Assembly (NCBI GenBank): GCA_019873735.1
Contig: JAIOAQ010000016.1
Coordinates: 1-62,246, forward strand
Length of the DNA stretch: 62,246 nt
Origin: Chloroflexota bacterium
Lineage (GTDB): Bacteria > Chloroflexota > Anaerolineae > Anaerolineales > Villigracilaceae
Direction: 5' to 3'
Part shown: piece by piece, positions 24,343 to 32,169 of the stretch
Numbering within the stretch: position 1 is the first letter of the stretch
Layout of the letters: every line of letters starts with the position of its first letter
The notes under the pieces: model-generated
Database searches by the model: none
The model's input: the letters and a program-made list of their open reading frames with translations, nothing else
What the model was told of the DNA's origin: nothing
Program-made: the position numbers and the translations under genes

Positions 24343-24591
24343 ATGACAACCGAGACCCCAAATACCACCACCGAGGAGCAACTGAAAGTCTTGCTTGAGC
24401 AAGTCAGTGCGTATATTGAGCAGTTTCACGGCGGTTCGGTGGAATTTGTCTCTTACAAAGATGGCATCCTTAAAGTGCGCCTTGGAGGGGCTTGCTTGGG
24501 ATGTCCCCTTTCGCCGGCGACTTTGCATGGCTGGGTAGAGGGAACGGTGCGGCAGTTCTTCCCGGATATTAAGGGGGTAGAGGCTGTCTAA
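24343..24591 (+). CDS. NifU C-terminal-domain protein (Nfu-type)
   Basis: This 82-residue protein is an Nfu domain. It has the conserved FHGGSVEFVSYKDGILKVRLGG in short parts and the CxxC motif in GACLGCPLSPATL. Nfu proteins carry iron-sulfur clusters to target enzymes. AGGAGG lies 6 nt before the ATG. The co-transcribed Crp-like gene and the divergent sigma operon suggest a redox or iron-sulfur response unit. Confidence 0.93.
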   Translation: MTTETPNTTTEEQLKVLLEQVSAYIEQFHGGSVEFVSYKDGILKVRLGGACLGCPLSPATLHGWVEGTVRQFFPDIKGVEAV

Positions 24592-24630
24592 GAGAGACCA
24601 AATAAATTCTAAAAACAGTTGAGCCGTCTG

Positions 24631-24680
24631 GTAATTAATCACCCTCCCGCAGGTTGTTCTAACCGGCGGGAGGGTTCAGG
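24631..24680. repeat. Short palindromic element, copy 2 (derivative)
   Basis: ACCCTCCCGCAGGTT and AACCGGCGGGAGGGT form a near-perfect stem with a GTTCT loop, preceded by GTAATTAATC. These are the terminal repeats of the 122-bp family with the centre lost. It lies between convergent genes and could also serve as a transcription stop. Confidence 0.7.
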
Positions 24681-24735
24681 ATATGCTTCTGCCTGCCCGA
24701 GGGGAGTCGGCTTTCAATGGCAGGCGGCAGAGAGA

Positions 24736-25344
24736 TCAGCGCCTGCGAAAATAGGCAAAGAGGAGATAGCAGCCCCCAAGAATCAGCGCAAGGGGCCATA
24801 GGTATTCGGCAAAGTGAAGATAAGGGAACAATGCCGGTATGCCAAAGAAGAGTGCAAACACCGCCAACACCAGGGCAGGCCAAAATGCCCAGCGTTGACC
24901 CAGCAGGGCAAGCAGGGAAAAAGTCAACGCCAGCCCGAGGAAGAGCACAAACCCTTCTTGAGTGTCGTTACGGGCAGGCAGCCAGGCGATGATTGTCAGG
25001 GTGGTCAATACGCCAGCCGGGATGATGGCCCACCAGAAATCGCGCTTGGTCAGGTAAATCAGCCAGAATGAAAGCGCGATCGCGGCCAGAACGGCGATTC
25101 CGTTCCAGGGAGAGGGCAAGAGGATGCTCCCGGCAATGCCAACCAGGGTCAGACCGGGGATGACCGCCCACCACTGCCCGCCAACAAACATGGAGACAAA
25201 GGCTGCGCCCCCCAACAGAAAAGCAATGCCCCAAAAGAGATCCGATGCACGGCTGATATAGCCCAGGCGTTCGGTTAATAGAAGGCCGCCCGCCAGCATG
25301 AGCAAGAGGCCAAACAGGATACGGTAGTCCAGGCGTTTCACCAT
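24736..25344 (-). CDS. Hypothetical multi-helix membrane protein
   Basis: This 202-residue protein has about seven hydrophobic helices and short loops (for example RILFGLLLMLAGGLLLTERLG, and a C-terminal EYLWPLALILGGCYLLFAYFRRR). The FWPALVLAVFAL and LWPLALILGG segments resemble the repeated helices of LiaI/LiaF-type membrane domains. There is no catalytic motif. It begins 4 nt after the stop of the upstream gene, so the two are one operon. Confidence 0.72.
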   Translation of the reverse strand: MVKRLDYRILFGLLLMLAGGLLLTERLGYISRASDLFWGIAFLLGGAAFVSMFVGGQWWAVIPGLTLVGIAGSILLPSPWNGIAVLAAIALSFWLIYLTKRDFWWAIIPAGVLTTLTIIAWLPARNDTQEGFVLFLGLALTFSLLALLGQRWAFWPALVLAVFALFFGIPALFPYLHFAEYLWPLALILGGCYLLFAYFRRR

Positions 25345-25348
25345 GAGA

Positions 25349-25885
25349 TTATTCTCCTGAACCGGAGCGGCGGAAGGTGCGGATCAAGCCGCGCGCCAGA
25401 ATCCACACTCCCAGCAGGATGAGCAAGATGGCAGGGCCATAGGTGCCCAGCAAATCCAGCCCGCCGAAGAAAGCGGCAAAAATCAGGAAGAGCACTGCGC
25501 TGGTAAGCAACAGGTTCAGCCCATGACCGAGCGAACGGCGGAAATCGCCGCCCAAAATACCGGCCAGGATATTGCCCACCCCCACAAAGCCGGGGATAAG
25601 CGTCCACATGTACGACCAGGAGTCCCAGTCTCCGCTCAGGTTCTGGTAGTAGAGAATGCCGCCAATGCCGGCCACAATGCAGGCCGGAACGGCCAGGCGA
25701 GGCGCGCCGACAACCAGGCCGATAATCAGGAGGACAATTCCTGCCCCAATGATCTGCCACGGCCATTCTGAGAAGCGGCCCAGCAGAGTCTGAAAATCCG
25801 GCATGGTACGCGCAGCCAGAAACCATGCGCCTGCCAGAATCAGGATGATTCCCAAGGCAAGTTGTGTACGGTTGGAACGGGTCAT
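25349..25885 (-). CDS. Hypothetical multi-helix membrane protein, related to its neighbour
   Basis: This 178-residue protein has about six hydrophobic helices. The N-terminus TQLALGIILILAGAWFL and the C-terminus GPAILLILLGVWILARGLI repeat the LiaI/LiaF-like helix pattern, and the basic tail is TFRRSGSGE. It is the first gene of the pair. GGAG lies before the ATG at 25885. A role in envelope sensing is possible but not shown. Confidence 0.72.
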   Translation of the reverse strand: MTRSNRTQLALGIILILAGAWFLAARTMPDFQTLLGRFSEWPWQIIGAGIVLLIIGLVVGAPRLAVPACIVAGIGGILYYQNLSGDWDSWSYMWTLIPGFVGVGNILAGILGGDFRRSLGHGLNLLLTSAVLFLIFAAFFGGLDLLGTYGPAILLILLGVWILARGLIRTFRRSGSGE

Positions 25886-25975
25886 GCCAATCTCCTTTAC
25901 TTTAGAATGTCACTTATTGTACGCCCAAACCGGCTTAAAGTTGCACCGGCACAGGGAAGTTTGCACAGGAGCCGG

Positions 25976-26947
25976 TCAACGGCTGGCCAGGTCAACGGTG
26001 AAATAATCGCCGTACAAACTGCTGTTCAAATAGGCATGGCCAATCCCGAGTTCCGTCACGTTGGGATCAAGCAAGGCCTCGCGGTGAGGTTGGTCATTCA
26101 TCCACCAGTCAAAGGCGTTGCGGGCAGAGCCGCCGGCATAGATGGTTTCCAGCACGTACATCGCGGCATAACCCTGTCGGGCAACGCGCATCGAGATGGT
26201 AGAGCCATCCGAACCGGTATGGCCGCGAAAATTGTTACAGGCCATGTCCTCGCTGTGCGCCTGCGCGGCAGCCGTCAGGCGGGAATCCAGGCTCAGAGCC
26301 GGAAGGCCGGCATCGGCACGCGCCTGATTGATGAGAAAGAGCAATTCAGAAACCTGGGCATTGTCACGTAAAGGACGGCAGGGGCTGCCTGTCCCGCCGG
26401 AGGGGGTGACACCAGGCAGAGGCGTAGAGACAACTGCTCTGATCACAACCTTGACCCAGATATTGGCCACCGTGCCGACCGGCAGCGTCTGCCCCTGCGG
26501 ATCGCGCAGTTCGTACAGGCCGACGTAGATGCCATCCAGCGACGGGGCTACCATGTCAAGCGCAATATCCAGCGTGCCGCCTGGGACAGTTTCGGCCAGC
26601 GGCGTGACCTCTGCCGCCTGCATACGGTCGCCGTCCACAAAAACCAAACTGTAGCGGGCATTCCAGGTGCAGGTACCGGTGTTCTTCAAGCGCCAGATTT
26701 TTGTAAACGGCTCGCCCGGTTTCAAGACGGTCAAATCGGGGATTGTCACATCCTGCAAGAACAGCGCCGCGCTGCTACAGCCTGTCTGCAGGGTCGGCGT
26801 GGGCGGGATGCTGACGGTGGGAGTCGATTCGGGAGTAGAAGTCGGCCAGGGGCTAGGCGTTGAGGTAGGAGCAGCCGGCGTGACAGGCGGAGAGCAGGCC
26901 ACAAGTCCAAAAGCCAGCCCGAAAATGACAATCAAAGTTCTGCGCAT
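25976..26947 (-). CDS. CAP-domain lipoprotein with an NBR1-like (four-Trp) Ig domain
   Basis: This 323-residue lipoprotein (lipobox GLVAC) has a Thr/Pro linker, then an NBR1-like Ig fold of about 100 residues (LKPGEPFTKIWRLKNTGTCTW, in parts, and YVGLYELRDPQG). A C-terminal CAP/SCP domain follows (LLFLINQARADAGLPALSL, AAAQAHSEDMACNNFRGHTG with the two conserved His). CAP proteins are secreted and of varied function. The gene is downstream of the adenylate cyclase and faces the same way. Confidence 0.9.
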   Translation of the reverse strand: MRRTLIVIFGLAFGLVACSPPVTPAAPTSTPSPWPTSTPESTPTVSIPPTPTLQTGCSSAALFLQDVTIPDLTVLKPGEPFTKIWRLKNTGTCTWNARYSLVFVDGDRMQAAEVTPLAETVPGGTLDIALDMVAPSLDGIYVGLYELRDPQGQTLPVGTVANIWVKVVIRAVVSTPLPGVTPSGGTGSPCRPLRDNAQVSELLFLINQARADAGLPALSLDSRLTAAAQAHSEDMACNNFRGHTGSDGSTISMRVARQGYAAMYVLETIYAGGSARNAFDWWMNDQPHREALLDPNVTELGIGHAYLNSSLYGDYFTVDLASR

Positions 26948-26992
26948 TGCAAAAACCTTTTCTCGAACTTTCCAAACCGGTGCTGACCCCGA

Positions 26993-28699
26993 TTATTTCA
27001 GTCCTGTTACCTCATACACCATCACAGGCTCCGTCTTGCCTTTTACCCGCAGCGGAGCATAGGGGACGGCTTGCACGTCATCCTTAACGCGAATATAGGC
27101 CTCCGCACTGATGAGAATCTGATTTTTGGCAGCATTCTCCTGAATGCGTTTGGCCGTATTGACCGAATCACCGATCGCAGTGTAATCCAAACGCTTCTGA
27201 GTGCCAATCCAGCCCAGGATTGCATTCCCGCAGTGAATGCCCACTCCAAAGGAAAGACGCGCTTCGGGCGGTAGTTGTTCGTGCAGACGTCGAACCGCTT
27301 CGCGCAAGCCGAGGGCTGCGCGGACAGCCCGCAGGGTGTGATCCGGCTGAGGCAGAGGGGCGTTGAACCAGGCCATCACGGCATCGCCCAGGAACTTATC
27401 TACCGTGCCTTCCTGTGCCAGCACCGCTTCTGCCCCGGCCGCCAGGTAACGGTTAAGCACCGTCACCAGTTGCACCGGCGAATGCTGTTCGGCATAACCG
27501 GTAAAGCCGCGCACATCCGCAAACAAGACTGTGATTTCGGCCTGCTGTCCGCCAATGTGCATACTGTCGGGGTCAATCTGATCAAGCACCGCCGGGCTGA
27601 CCATGCGTTCAAGCAGGCGGCGCTGGGCCTCCAGTTTGCGGCGTTCGGTCATGTCATCTAAGACAATGGCCACACCCTGGGTTTTCTGGTTTGCATCCTT
27701 CAGCGGGGAGAGGCTCAAACGCCATTCAAGCGCGCCGCTCTTCTCCTGAGTGTGCGAAACTTCCAGGCCAATGATGGGCTTGTCGCTCTGGCGCACGGCC
27801 GCCAGGTGCGGCAAGATCTGCGTAGCAAAGGCGGGTAGGACTTCGTCCAGCCTCCGGCCGACAATCTCTGCCGCTTCGCGCCCTAAAATGGAACGCGCTG
27901 CCCGGTTGCAAAGCGTGATCTGGTCGTGCACATCGGCAGTGATTACGCCGCTGGCGATGGAGGCAAAGATATTGTCCATCAAATTCTTCAACTCGGTGAC
28001 TTCGGCCAGCGTCCGCCGCAGGGAGGAGAACAGGCGGGCGTTCTCAATGGCTACTGCCGCCTGATTGGCGAAAGCGGCCAGCAGGTCACGCTGCGTTTCG
28101 CGGAAGATGCCCTCCCGAATGCGGTTGTCGGCATAAATGACGCCGATCAGCGTCCCTTTGACCTTGAGCGGCACACACAGGATGGAGCGCAGGTTATACG
28201 CCACGATGCTCTCCTGTCCGCCAAAGCGCGGATCTTCCTGGGCGTTGGTGGTTAATACCGGGTTTCCATCCGTAATCACCCGCTGGACAACGCTGCGGCT
28301 GATGACGATTTCATTGGGGTTGATTGACTCTTGTTCCCAATTGCGGGCAATGCGCACGTCCATTTCGCCTTTTTCATTTTTAAGCATGAGAAAGCCGCGT
28401 TCGGCGCCGGTGAGGCCGATAATGGTATCCATGACGATGCGCAGCACCTCGTCCAGTTCGAGCGAGGAGTTGATGACCTGGCTGATTTCGGTCAGGCCGA
28501 GCAAATTCTGGCGTTCTTCTACGAAGGTGGCCGTTTCGCGGCTGAGACGGTAGAGCGAGGCTTCCATGGAGCCCAATATCTGCATCTGCTGGGCCGTAGG
28601 GACGGGATTTTCCTGAAGTTGAAGGCGCAGCCTGCCCGCTTGCTGGCTGAGCGCCAAAAGTAAGTCGTGCAATTCTTGGGGTTTGGTCTTTTCGGACAT
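26993..28699 (-). CDS. GAF-PAS class III adenylate/guanylate cyclase
   Basis: This 568-residue protein has an N-terminal helical region, a GAF domain (about 75-225, starting LTEISQVINSSLELDEVL), a PAS domain (about 240-350, ITADVHDQITLCNRAARSI) and a class III cyclase domain (about 375-565). The metal-binding aspartates are visible in LFADVRGFTGYAE and VDKFLGDAVMAWF, and the transition-state Asn/Arg region in YTAIGDSVNTAKRIQ. It should make cAMP or cGMP in the cytoplasm. The cNMP-binding protein at 23861 is a possible reader. It starts 9 nt after the transglutaminase gene. Confidence 0.92.
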   Translation of the reverse strand: MSEKTKPQELHDLLLALSQQAGRLRLQLQENPVPTAQQMQILGSMEASLYRLSRETATFVEERQNLLGLTEISQVINSSLELDEVLRIVMDTIIGLTGAERGFLMLKNEKGEMDVRIARNWEQESINPNEIVISRSVVQRVITDGNPVLTTNAQEDPRFGGQESIVAYNLRSILCVPLKVKGTLIGVIYADNRIREGIFRETQRDLLAAFANQAAVAIENARLFSSLRRTLAEVTELKNLMDNIFASIASGVITADVHDQITLCNRAARSILGREAAEIVGRRLDEVLPAFATQILPHLAAVRQSDKPIIGLEVSHTQEKSGALEWRLSLSPLKDANQKTQGVAIVLDDMTERRKLEAQRRLLERMVSPAVLDQIDPDSMHIGGQQAEITVLFADVRGFTGYAEQHSPVQLVTVLNRYLAAGAEAVLAQEGTVDKFLGDAVMAWFNAPLPQPDHTLRAVRAALGLREAVRRLHEQLPPEARLSFGVGIHCGNAILGWIGTQKRLDYTAIGDSVNTAKRIQENAAKNQILISAEAYIRVKDDVQAVPYAPLRVKGKTEPVMVYEVTGLK

Positions 28700-28708
28700 G
28701 CAATTCCT

Positions 28709-31027
28709 CTAAAAGCGGTTCAAGAAGTCGGTCAGCCGACGTTGAACAACGGCACGAAGGGTTTGCAAAATCAAGAGGCGGGCCATCTGGCGTGCCAGGT
28801 CAACATCTCCCAGGCGCCGGCTGTATAAACTGGCCTGATACTCTCCGGCCAGGGTCTGGATGTTCTCGGCGGCGGCAGGCATCAGTTCACACAGGACGCG
28901 TGCCCGCTGGGCCGGGGTAGCATGGACAGGCGGCGGTTCGCCCAGCCAGCGCAGGCTGAGATTGATCCACTCAAAAGCGCGTCCAAGCGGACCGGCGCGC
29001 AGGTATAAGTCCCAGTTGCGCAGCCAGGTTGGGACAGGAGCCTGCCGGCGTTCAAGGGCCTCGATCAAACGGCCGGGCGTCTGTTCCAAAAGGGCATAAC
29101 GCCGGTTGAGATGCCAGAAGGCAAAGAGCAGGATCAAGGTCAGGGCCAGGGGGATGCCCCTGGTCAAGAGCAGGCGCGGGTCGGGGGTCGAACCGTCTGC
29201 CACGTCTGCGCCCACATCCTCTGGCAAAGGTCGTTCGGCAGGAGTGTTGTCCTCGTCCGCCTGCGGCAAAAGAGGGTTGAGTCGGCCGGCGGCGTTTGTC
29301 CGCTCTATGCCAGAAGGCCGCACAAGGGAATCCTGGTTGCCGGTAGGCTCAAATTCTACCCAGCCGATGCCGGGGAAATAGACCTCGGGCCAGGCATGGG
29401 CATCACGCTGCTGGACGGTAAAGTTGTGGCGGCCTAAATCTGCGTGGCCTTCGGCAAAACCCACAGCCAGGCGGGCAGGAATGCCCAGCGAGCGCAGCAT
29501 GAGCACTTCGGCGCTGGCATAGTAATTGCAGAAGCCGCGCTTGAGGTCAAAGAGGACGTATTCGAGCGGGTCCCGGCCAAGAGGCGGGGCCGGAATGGTG
29601 GGGGTGTAGCGAATCTCGCGGCGCAGGTAATCGGTGATTGCAACCGTTTTGTCGTAGGGGGTCTCAGCCGAATCGGTCACTTCTAGCGCCAGGGAACGAA
29701 GGCGGGGAGAGAAATCTTCTGGCAGTTGCAGGTAGCGTTCGGTCACCCAGGCGGGATACTCGTCGCCGGCGGCGCGCAGGTCAGCGACGGTAGGAGTAAT
29801 CAAAACAGAGCGGGCCTGATAGACCTCGCCCGGGTCAAGGCTGACCGAAGCGCGCAGGTAAACGACTTCCTGCCTGCCATCGGGCATCAAAAGGGACCTG
29901 ACGCCGGCGCGGCGGCTGACCCACAATGGTTGGTTGGGCACGTAAAGCGTGCGCTGACGGGTAAAGACGGTGAAGGTGAAATCCTGCCACTGCTGGCCAG
30001 CCATCAGCACAGACAGTTGGTCTTGCTCGGGCTGGAAAGTTTCAAAGGGCTGGGCGGTGGAATACCACTGATGGTTTTCATAATAGTCATAGACGCGGCC
30101 GCGCCAGTAGTAACGCGGCACGCTGCGGTCAGACTCGGAGACATGGACGCGAAACATCACCTCTCCCCCAAGCGGGGCGCCCGTTCCCAGGTCCATTTGC
30201 TCGCCAAAGAACTCGCCGCCGCTTCCCCCGCCGCTCTCAACCGCCGCAAAAGCATCACTCAAGCGCTCGCGCATTTCCTGCCAGGGTTTGGTCATCCGGT
30301 CCCAGGCGCGCACTGCCAGGGCTGAGTTTGAAATCCCCGGCAGAATCCAGGCCATCAAGACAATGACGGCCGCAGCCGCGGCCGCGCCGCCGGTCAAATC
30401 CAGGCCGGTTTCCGGCACCAGGAAGACATTTTTCTGCCGCCAATCTTCTTGATTGCACAGGTAATTCATCCGTCCCAGCAGCACAAGCGCCAGAAAGAGA
30501 TAAAACGCCAGAAAGCCAACTCGCTTAAGGGCGTAACCGTCATATGCCTGAATGACCAGGATGGCCAGCCCGCCCGGCAAAACAGCCGCCAGATAGTTGC
30601 CCTTACGAATAAGCGCATAGCCGCTCAACAGGCCAATTGCCCAAAACAGAATAGCCAGCAAGGAAAGGAAGAAAATCGGGTCTTCTACGGCTTCGCCCTG
30701 TCCAAAGGCTGCCAGCGCATCCAGCAGGCGCGCCCCCGTCCCAAGCAGACGCTGGCCCAGGTCAATGCTGCTATCCATTACTTTAGCCAGTTGCAGAGGG
30801 ATAAGCACCAGGGTATAAGCCACTGCCAGCAAGGTCACTGTGCGGGGCCGAAAGAGGCTCTGTCCAAGCGCCAGGCCGAGCAGGGTGGCAATCACCGCCA
30901 GGGTCTGGACGCGCTCCAAATCTGGAATCCAGCGCGTCGCACCGAGGCGGCCAGCGGCGGTCAACACCAGCGCCATCAACAACGCGGCAGCCGGCAAATC
31001 CCATATGGGTTTAGAGGGCGTTTTCAT
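28709..31027 (-). CDS. TgpA-like transglutaminase membrane protein
   Basis: This 772-residue protein has an N-terminal block of about seven helices, an outer transglutaminase-like domain, another helix near residue 640 and a cytoplasmic DUF4129-like tail. The catalytic triad is visible: Cys in KRGFCNYYASAEV, His in RDAHAWPEVYFPG and Asp/Glu in GWVEFEPTG. Such proteins are usually encoded beside MoxR/DUF58 genes, which are not here. The ATG at 31027 (MKTPSKPIW) was chosen over a start 51 nt upstream because hydrophobic residues follow it directly. Confidence 0.88.
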   Translation of the reverse strand: MKTPSKPIWDLPAAALLMALVLTAAGRLGATRWIPDLERVQTLAVIATLLGLALGQSLFRPRTVTLLAVAYTLVLIPLQLAKVMDSSIDLGQRLLGTGARLLDALAAFGQGEAVEDPIFFLSLLAILFWAIGLLSGYALIRKGNYLAAVLPGGLAILVIQAYDGYALKRVGFLAFYLFLALVLLGRMNYLCNQEDWRQKNVFLVPETGLDLTGGAAAAAAVIVLMAWILPGISNSALAVRAWDRMTKPWQEMRERLSDAFAAVESGGGSGGEFFGEQMDLGTGAPLGGEVMFRVHVSESDRSVPRYYWRGRVYDYYENHQWYSTAQPFETFQPEQDQLSVLMAGQQWQDFTFTVFTRQRTLYVPNQPLWVSRRAGVRSLLMPDGRQEVVYLRASVSLDPGEVYQARSVLITPTVADLRAAGDEYPAWVTERYLQLPEDFSPRLRSLALEVTDSAETPYDKTVAITDYLRREIRYTPTIPAPPLGRDPLEYVLFDLKRGFCNYYASAEVLMLRSLGIPARLAVGFAEGHADLGRHNFTVQQRDAHAWPEVYFPGIGWVEFEPTGNQDSLVRPSGIERTNAAGRLNPLLPQADEDNTPAERPLPEDVGADVADGSTPDPRLLLTRGIPLALTLILLFAFWHLNRRYALLEQTPGRLIEALERRQAPVPTWLRNWDLYLRAGPLGRAFEWINLSLRWLGEPPPVHATPAQRARVLCELMPAAAENIQTLAGEYQASLYSRRLGDVDLARQMARLLILQTLRAVVQRRLTDFLNRF

Positions 31028-31082
31028 GCCTTGAGTGTACAATAAAAGAGATGGAAACGTCAATCCAGGATATGGCAATCGG

Positions 31083-31091
31083 TGCTAAAAT
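31083..31091 (+). promoter_or_regulatory. Extended -10 box of the PAP2 phosphatase gene
   Basis: TGCTAAAAT fits an extended -10 element. AAGGAG at 31103-31108 then lies 10 nt before the ATG at 31119, so this transcript has a normal short leader. Confidence 0.5.
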
Positions 31092-31118
31092 CATCATTAG
31101 TAAAGGAGCGCCCGAACT

Positions 31119-32105
31119 ATGGAAAACTGGTACCTGGTACAGAGCCTTTTTGTAGCCGCCGTTCAAGGGTTAGGCGGATGGCTGGAAGCCCCCATGCGTT
31201 TTTTCTCCTTTCTGGGCTCAGAAGAATTCTACCTGCTGGCCCTGCCGATTCTGTACTGGTGCATAGATGCAGGCCTTGGGCTGCGAGTAGGCTTAATCCT
31301 GCTGGTCAGTGCGGGAATCAACGAGGCCCTCAAGATGGCTTTCCACATGCCGCGCCCCTACTGGGTTAGCGCTGATGTCAAGCCGCTTTCGGCAGAGAGT
31401 TCCTTTGGCCTGCCTTCCGGACATTCGCAGAACGCCGTCTCCATCTGGGGGATTGTGGCCGTCTATCTCAACAAACGCTGGGCATGGATTTCGGCGGTGG
31501 CGCTGATGTTCCTGATCGGTGTTTCGCGGCTATACCTGGGTGTTCATTTTCCCCAAGACGTCCTGGCGGGTTGGGGCATTGGCGCGTTGCTGCTGTGGGG
31601 CTTTGCACGTTTCTGGTCCCCGGTGGCAAACTGGCTCAAAGGTCAAAATGCCGGCAAGCAGATAGGGATAGCAGCGGCCGTCTCATTTTTGATTTTGCTG
31701 GTCGGCGCCCTGCCCTATGCAGGACTGTCAGACTGGACTCTGCCCGCAGATTGGAGCATGAATGCGGCTCGGGCTGGCGACCCGCTGCCTGATCCCGTTT
31801 CGATGAGCGGAATCCTGACCTCGGCCGGGACTCTCTTCGGCCTGGCATGCGGCCTGGTGTGGATGAATGCTCAAGGCGGGTATCAGGCCTCGGGTCCGGC
31901 CGCGAAACGGGTGCTGCGTCTGGTGCTGGGCGTAGTCGGCGTACTGATTCTGCGTTACGGCCTGGGCGCTATCTTCCCGTCGGGCAGCACATTGGCCGCC
32001 TTTGCCTTTCGTTACCTGCGCTATGCCCTGATTGGTGCCTGGGTTTCGGGCGGCGCGCCTTTTCTTTTTGTAAGGTTAAAACTCGCCAACCTGCCGCAGA
32101 GATAG
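31119..32105 (+). CDS. PAP2-family membrane phosphatase
   Basis: This 328-residue protein has about eight helices and the three phosphatase motifs: KMAFHMPRP (KX6RP), LPSGHSQNA (PSGH) and SRLYLGVHFPQD (SRX5HX3D). Enzymes of this type dephosphorylate undecaprenyl diphosphate or phosphatidate at the outer membrane face. The C-terminal helices beyond the core (about 180-320) are additional to the usual fold. It diverges from the transglutaminase gene. Confidence 0.93.
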   Translation: MENWYLVQSLFVAAVQGLGGWLEAPMRFFSFLGSEEFYLLALPILYWCIDAGLGLRVGLILLVSAGINEALKMAFHMPRPYWVSADVKPLSAESSFGLPSGHSQNAVSIWGIVAVYLNKRWAWISAVALMFLIGVSRLYLGVHFPQDVLAGWGIGALLLWGFARFWSPVANWLKGQNAGKQIGIAAAVSFLILLVGALPYAGLSDWTLPADWSMNAARAGDPLPDPVSMSGILTSAGTLFGLACGLVWMNAQGGYQASGPAAKRVLRLVLGVVGVLILRYGLGAIFPSGSTLAAFAFRYLRYALIGAWVSGGAPFLFVRLKLANLPQR

Positions 32106-32115
32106 GGGCGCATTC

Positions 32116-32124
32116 TGATATAAT
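32116..32124 (+). promoter_or_regulatory. Extended -10 box of the kinase gene
   Basis: TGATATAAT is an extended -10 element 45 nt before the ATG at 32170. The -35 position overlaps the end of the PAP2 gene and has no good match. Confidence 0.5.
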
Positions 32125-32169
32125 GGGAAAACCTGCTAGAAATCCACTTTTTGGAGTCGGTCGCGCACA

